This document shows positions 62,559 to 64,000 of a DNA stretch of 64,000 bases, one piece after another. Made by a program: the position numbers and the translations under genes. Position 1 is the first letter of the stretch, and every line of letters starts with the position of its first letter. The DNA comes from JAVVEG01 sp032251455 (GTDB lineage Bacteria > Pseudomonadota > Gammaproteobacteria > Pseudomonadales > Pseudohongiellaceae), in assembly GCA_032251455.1 (NCBI GenBank), contig JAVVEG010000004.1:124001-188000 (forward strand), given 5' to 3'. Below the pieces are notes generated by a model. The model had not been told where the DNA came from. It worked only from the letters and a program-made list of their open reading frames with translations, and made no database searches.

Positions 62559-64000
62559 ATGACCATGAACATCACGATCAACCAGGACGGCGTTGAACAG
62601 ATCGCCCTGAAGAGTTACTCCCAGCAGGCTTACCTGAACTACTCCATGTACGTCATCAATGACCGGGCCCTGCCACATATCGGCGACGGCCTGAAGCCGG
62701 TGCAGCGGCGCATCATCTATGCCATGTCCGAATTGGGTCTGAAGGCTTCAGCCAAGTTCAAGAAATCGGCACGCACCATCGGTGATGTCATCGGTAAATT
62801 TCACCCGCACGGGGACTCCGCCTGTTACGAGGCCATGGTGTTGATGGCTCAGCCCTTCAGCTACCGCTATCCCCTGGTCGATGGTCAGGGCAACTGGGGC
62901 TCGGCCGATGACCCAAAATCCTTTGCGGCCATGCGCTATACCGAATCCAGGCTGCAGAAATATGCCGAACTGCTGCTCAGCGAACTGGGCCACGGCACGG
63001 TTGACTGGCGACCCAACTTCGACGGTACCCTGGAAGAACCGGAGCTGCTGCCGGCACGGGTGCCCAATGTACTGCTCAATGGTGGCAGTGGTATTGCCGT
63101 GGGCATGGCGACCGATATTCCGCCCCATAATCTGCGCGAAGTGGTCAGTGCCTGTGTGCATCTGCTGGACAATCCGCACGCCAGCACCACCGATCTGTGC
63201 GAGCATATCAAGGGGCCGGATTTCCCCACCGAGGCGGAAATCATTACTCCCCGCGAAGAGTTGCGCACCCTGTATGAAACCGGCAAGGGCTCCATCCGGG
63301 CCAGGGCCAGATACACCACGGACAATGGCGATATCGTGATAACCGCGCTGCCCTACCAGGTTTCCGGTGCCCGCATTCTGGAACAGATTGCCGCCCAGAT
63401 GCAGAAGAAAAAGTTACCCATGGTGGTTGATCTGCGTGATGAATCAGACCATGAAAACCCGACTCGCATCATTATTGTGCCCAAATCGAATCGCGTGGAT
63501 ATCGACGATCTGATGCTGCACCTGTTTGCCACCACCGACCTGGAAAAGAATTACCGGGCCAATTTCAACATGATTGGTATCAATGGCCGGCCCCAGGTCA
63601 AGGATATCAAGAGCCTGTTGCAGGAATGGCTGCAGTTCCGCACCGTCACCGTCAGGCGTCGCCTGCAGAACCGGCTGGATCGCGTACTCGACCGCCTGCA
63701 TCTGCTGGAAGGCTTGTTGATCGCCTTCCTCAATATCGATGAGGTGATCCATATCATCCGTACCGAGGACAAGCCCAAACCGGTCCTGATGTCACGTTTT
63801 GGTTTATCCGACCGCCAGGCGGAAGCCATCCTGGAACTGAAATTGCGTCACCTGGCACGTCTTGAAGAGGTCAAGATAAAGACCGAACAGGAAGAGCTCG
63901 ACCAGGAACGGCAGAAGCTGGAGCAGATTCTTGGTTCAGCAGTACGCCTGAAGACACTGATCAAGAAAGAACTGATCGATGATGCAGAGAATTACGGGGA
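62559..64000 (+). CDS. parC: DNA topoisomerase IV subunit A, 3'-truncated by the window edge
   Basis: The DNA-cleaving subunit of topoisomerase IV; about 480 codons are present and the frame is open at the right edge. Seen: YLNYSMYVINDRALPHIGDGLKPVQRR (in part), the quinolone region FHPHGDSACYEAM with the usual Ser87 and Glu91 (sensitive-type residues), the catalytic tyrosine in FAAMRYTESRL, and VNVLLNGG-like VPNVLLNGGSGIAVGMATDIPPHN. ATG 62559 or 62565 may be the start; neither has a good ribosome site. The 124-base gap after fisR shows nothing else. Confidence 0.95.
   Translation, partial: MTMNITINQDGVEQIALKSYSQQAYLNYSMYVINDRALPHIGDGLKPVQRRIIYAMSELGLKASAKFKKSARTIGDVIGKFHPHGDSACYEAMVLMAQPFSYRYPLVDGQGNWGSADDPKSFAAMRYTESRLQKYAELLLSELGHGTVDWRPNFDGTLEEPELLPARVPNVLLNGGSGIAVGMATDIPPHNLREVVSACVHLLDNPHASTTDLCEHIKGPDFPTEAEIITPREELRTLYETGKGSIRARARYTTDNGDIVITALPYQVSGARILEQIAAQMQKKKLPMVVDLRDESDHENPTRIIIVPKSNRVDIDDLMLHLFATTDLEKNYRANFNMIGINGRPQVKDIKSLLQEWLQFRTVTVRRRLQNRLDRVLDRLHLLEGLLIAFLNIDEVIHIIRTEDKPKPVLMSRFGLSDRQAEAILELKLRHLARLEEVKIKTEQEELDQERQKLEQILGSAVRLKTLIKKELIDDAENYG

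Overview
The window reads as chromosomal DNA of a gammaproteobacterium, probably marine or aquatic. The evidence is the cpdA-parE and parC core genes, a PdsR/PdsS pair (the two-component system of the proteobacterial dedicated sortase family), an acetoacetyl-CoA synthetase, a periplasmic PQQ dehydrogenase, a sulfide-oxidation locus with a FisR-type regulator, and a perfect CRP-type operator. GC content looks moderately high, except in AT-richer accessory patches near 43.7-46.1 kb and 52.3-52.5 kb. I cannot name the genus. No rRNA, tRNA or CRISPR array was seen.

Layout. (1) 0-10 kb holds a 3'-part of acetate kinase, a phosphoketolase-like TPP enzyme, a type-2 thymidine/AMP-phosphorylase-like protein and a PRPP-synthetase-like protein. 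They form one tight operon that could turn nucleotide pentose phosphates into acetyl phosphate and ATP. A convergent operon follows, with a beta-CASP metallo-beta-lactamase protein and a P-type ATPase, and an ANR/FNR-type box lies upstream of it. (2) 10-19.5 kb holds the DUF2868/DUF3482 GTPase pair, an SGNH hydrolase, ferrochelatase, ThiC, DAHP synthase and a GST. (3) 19.6-25 kb holds PdsR/PdsS without sortase or substrate, a DUF2889 protein, and an ECF sigma factor with a ChrR-type zinc anti-sigma factor. (4) 25-28 kb holds cpdA and parE.

(5) 28-62.5 kb is a long accessory-looking stretch between parE and parC. It begins with a structured repeat and an IS1111-group IS110 element. Next come an unusual ATP-grasp plus papain-like protein pair, two YceI proteins with a PQQ dehydrogenase, a 128-bp MITE-like inverted repeat, acetoacetyl-CoA synthetase, a kinase/methyltransferase pair, a haem/copper protein and an ABC-2 exporter. 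These are followed by a CRP-site-preceded periplasmic-sensor EAL protein, duplicated DUF1640-like genes, a fused TrpE-TrpG and an M28 carboxypeptidase. A small defence-island remnant (XRE-ImmA/IrrE, PIN, Gp37/Gp68-like, HsdM tail), a glycerate kinase / MoaD-like / BNR operon and the DUF3147-SQR-persulfide dioxygenase operon with divergent fisR complete it. (6) parC runs off the right edge.

Functional themes are low-oxygen energy metabolism (region 1), reactive-sulfur detoxification through a sigma-54 promoter (58-62.4 kb), singlet-oxygen-type stress sensing (23-25 kb) and second-messenger control (CpdA for cAMP, a CRP site, an EAL phosphodiesterase). The most novel-looking items are the ATP-grasp/papain-like pair, the two covarying double-hairpin repeats, the nucleotide-to-acetyl-phosphate operon and the XRE-ImmA/PIN/Gp37-like operon.
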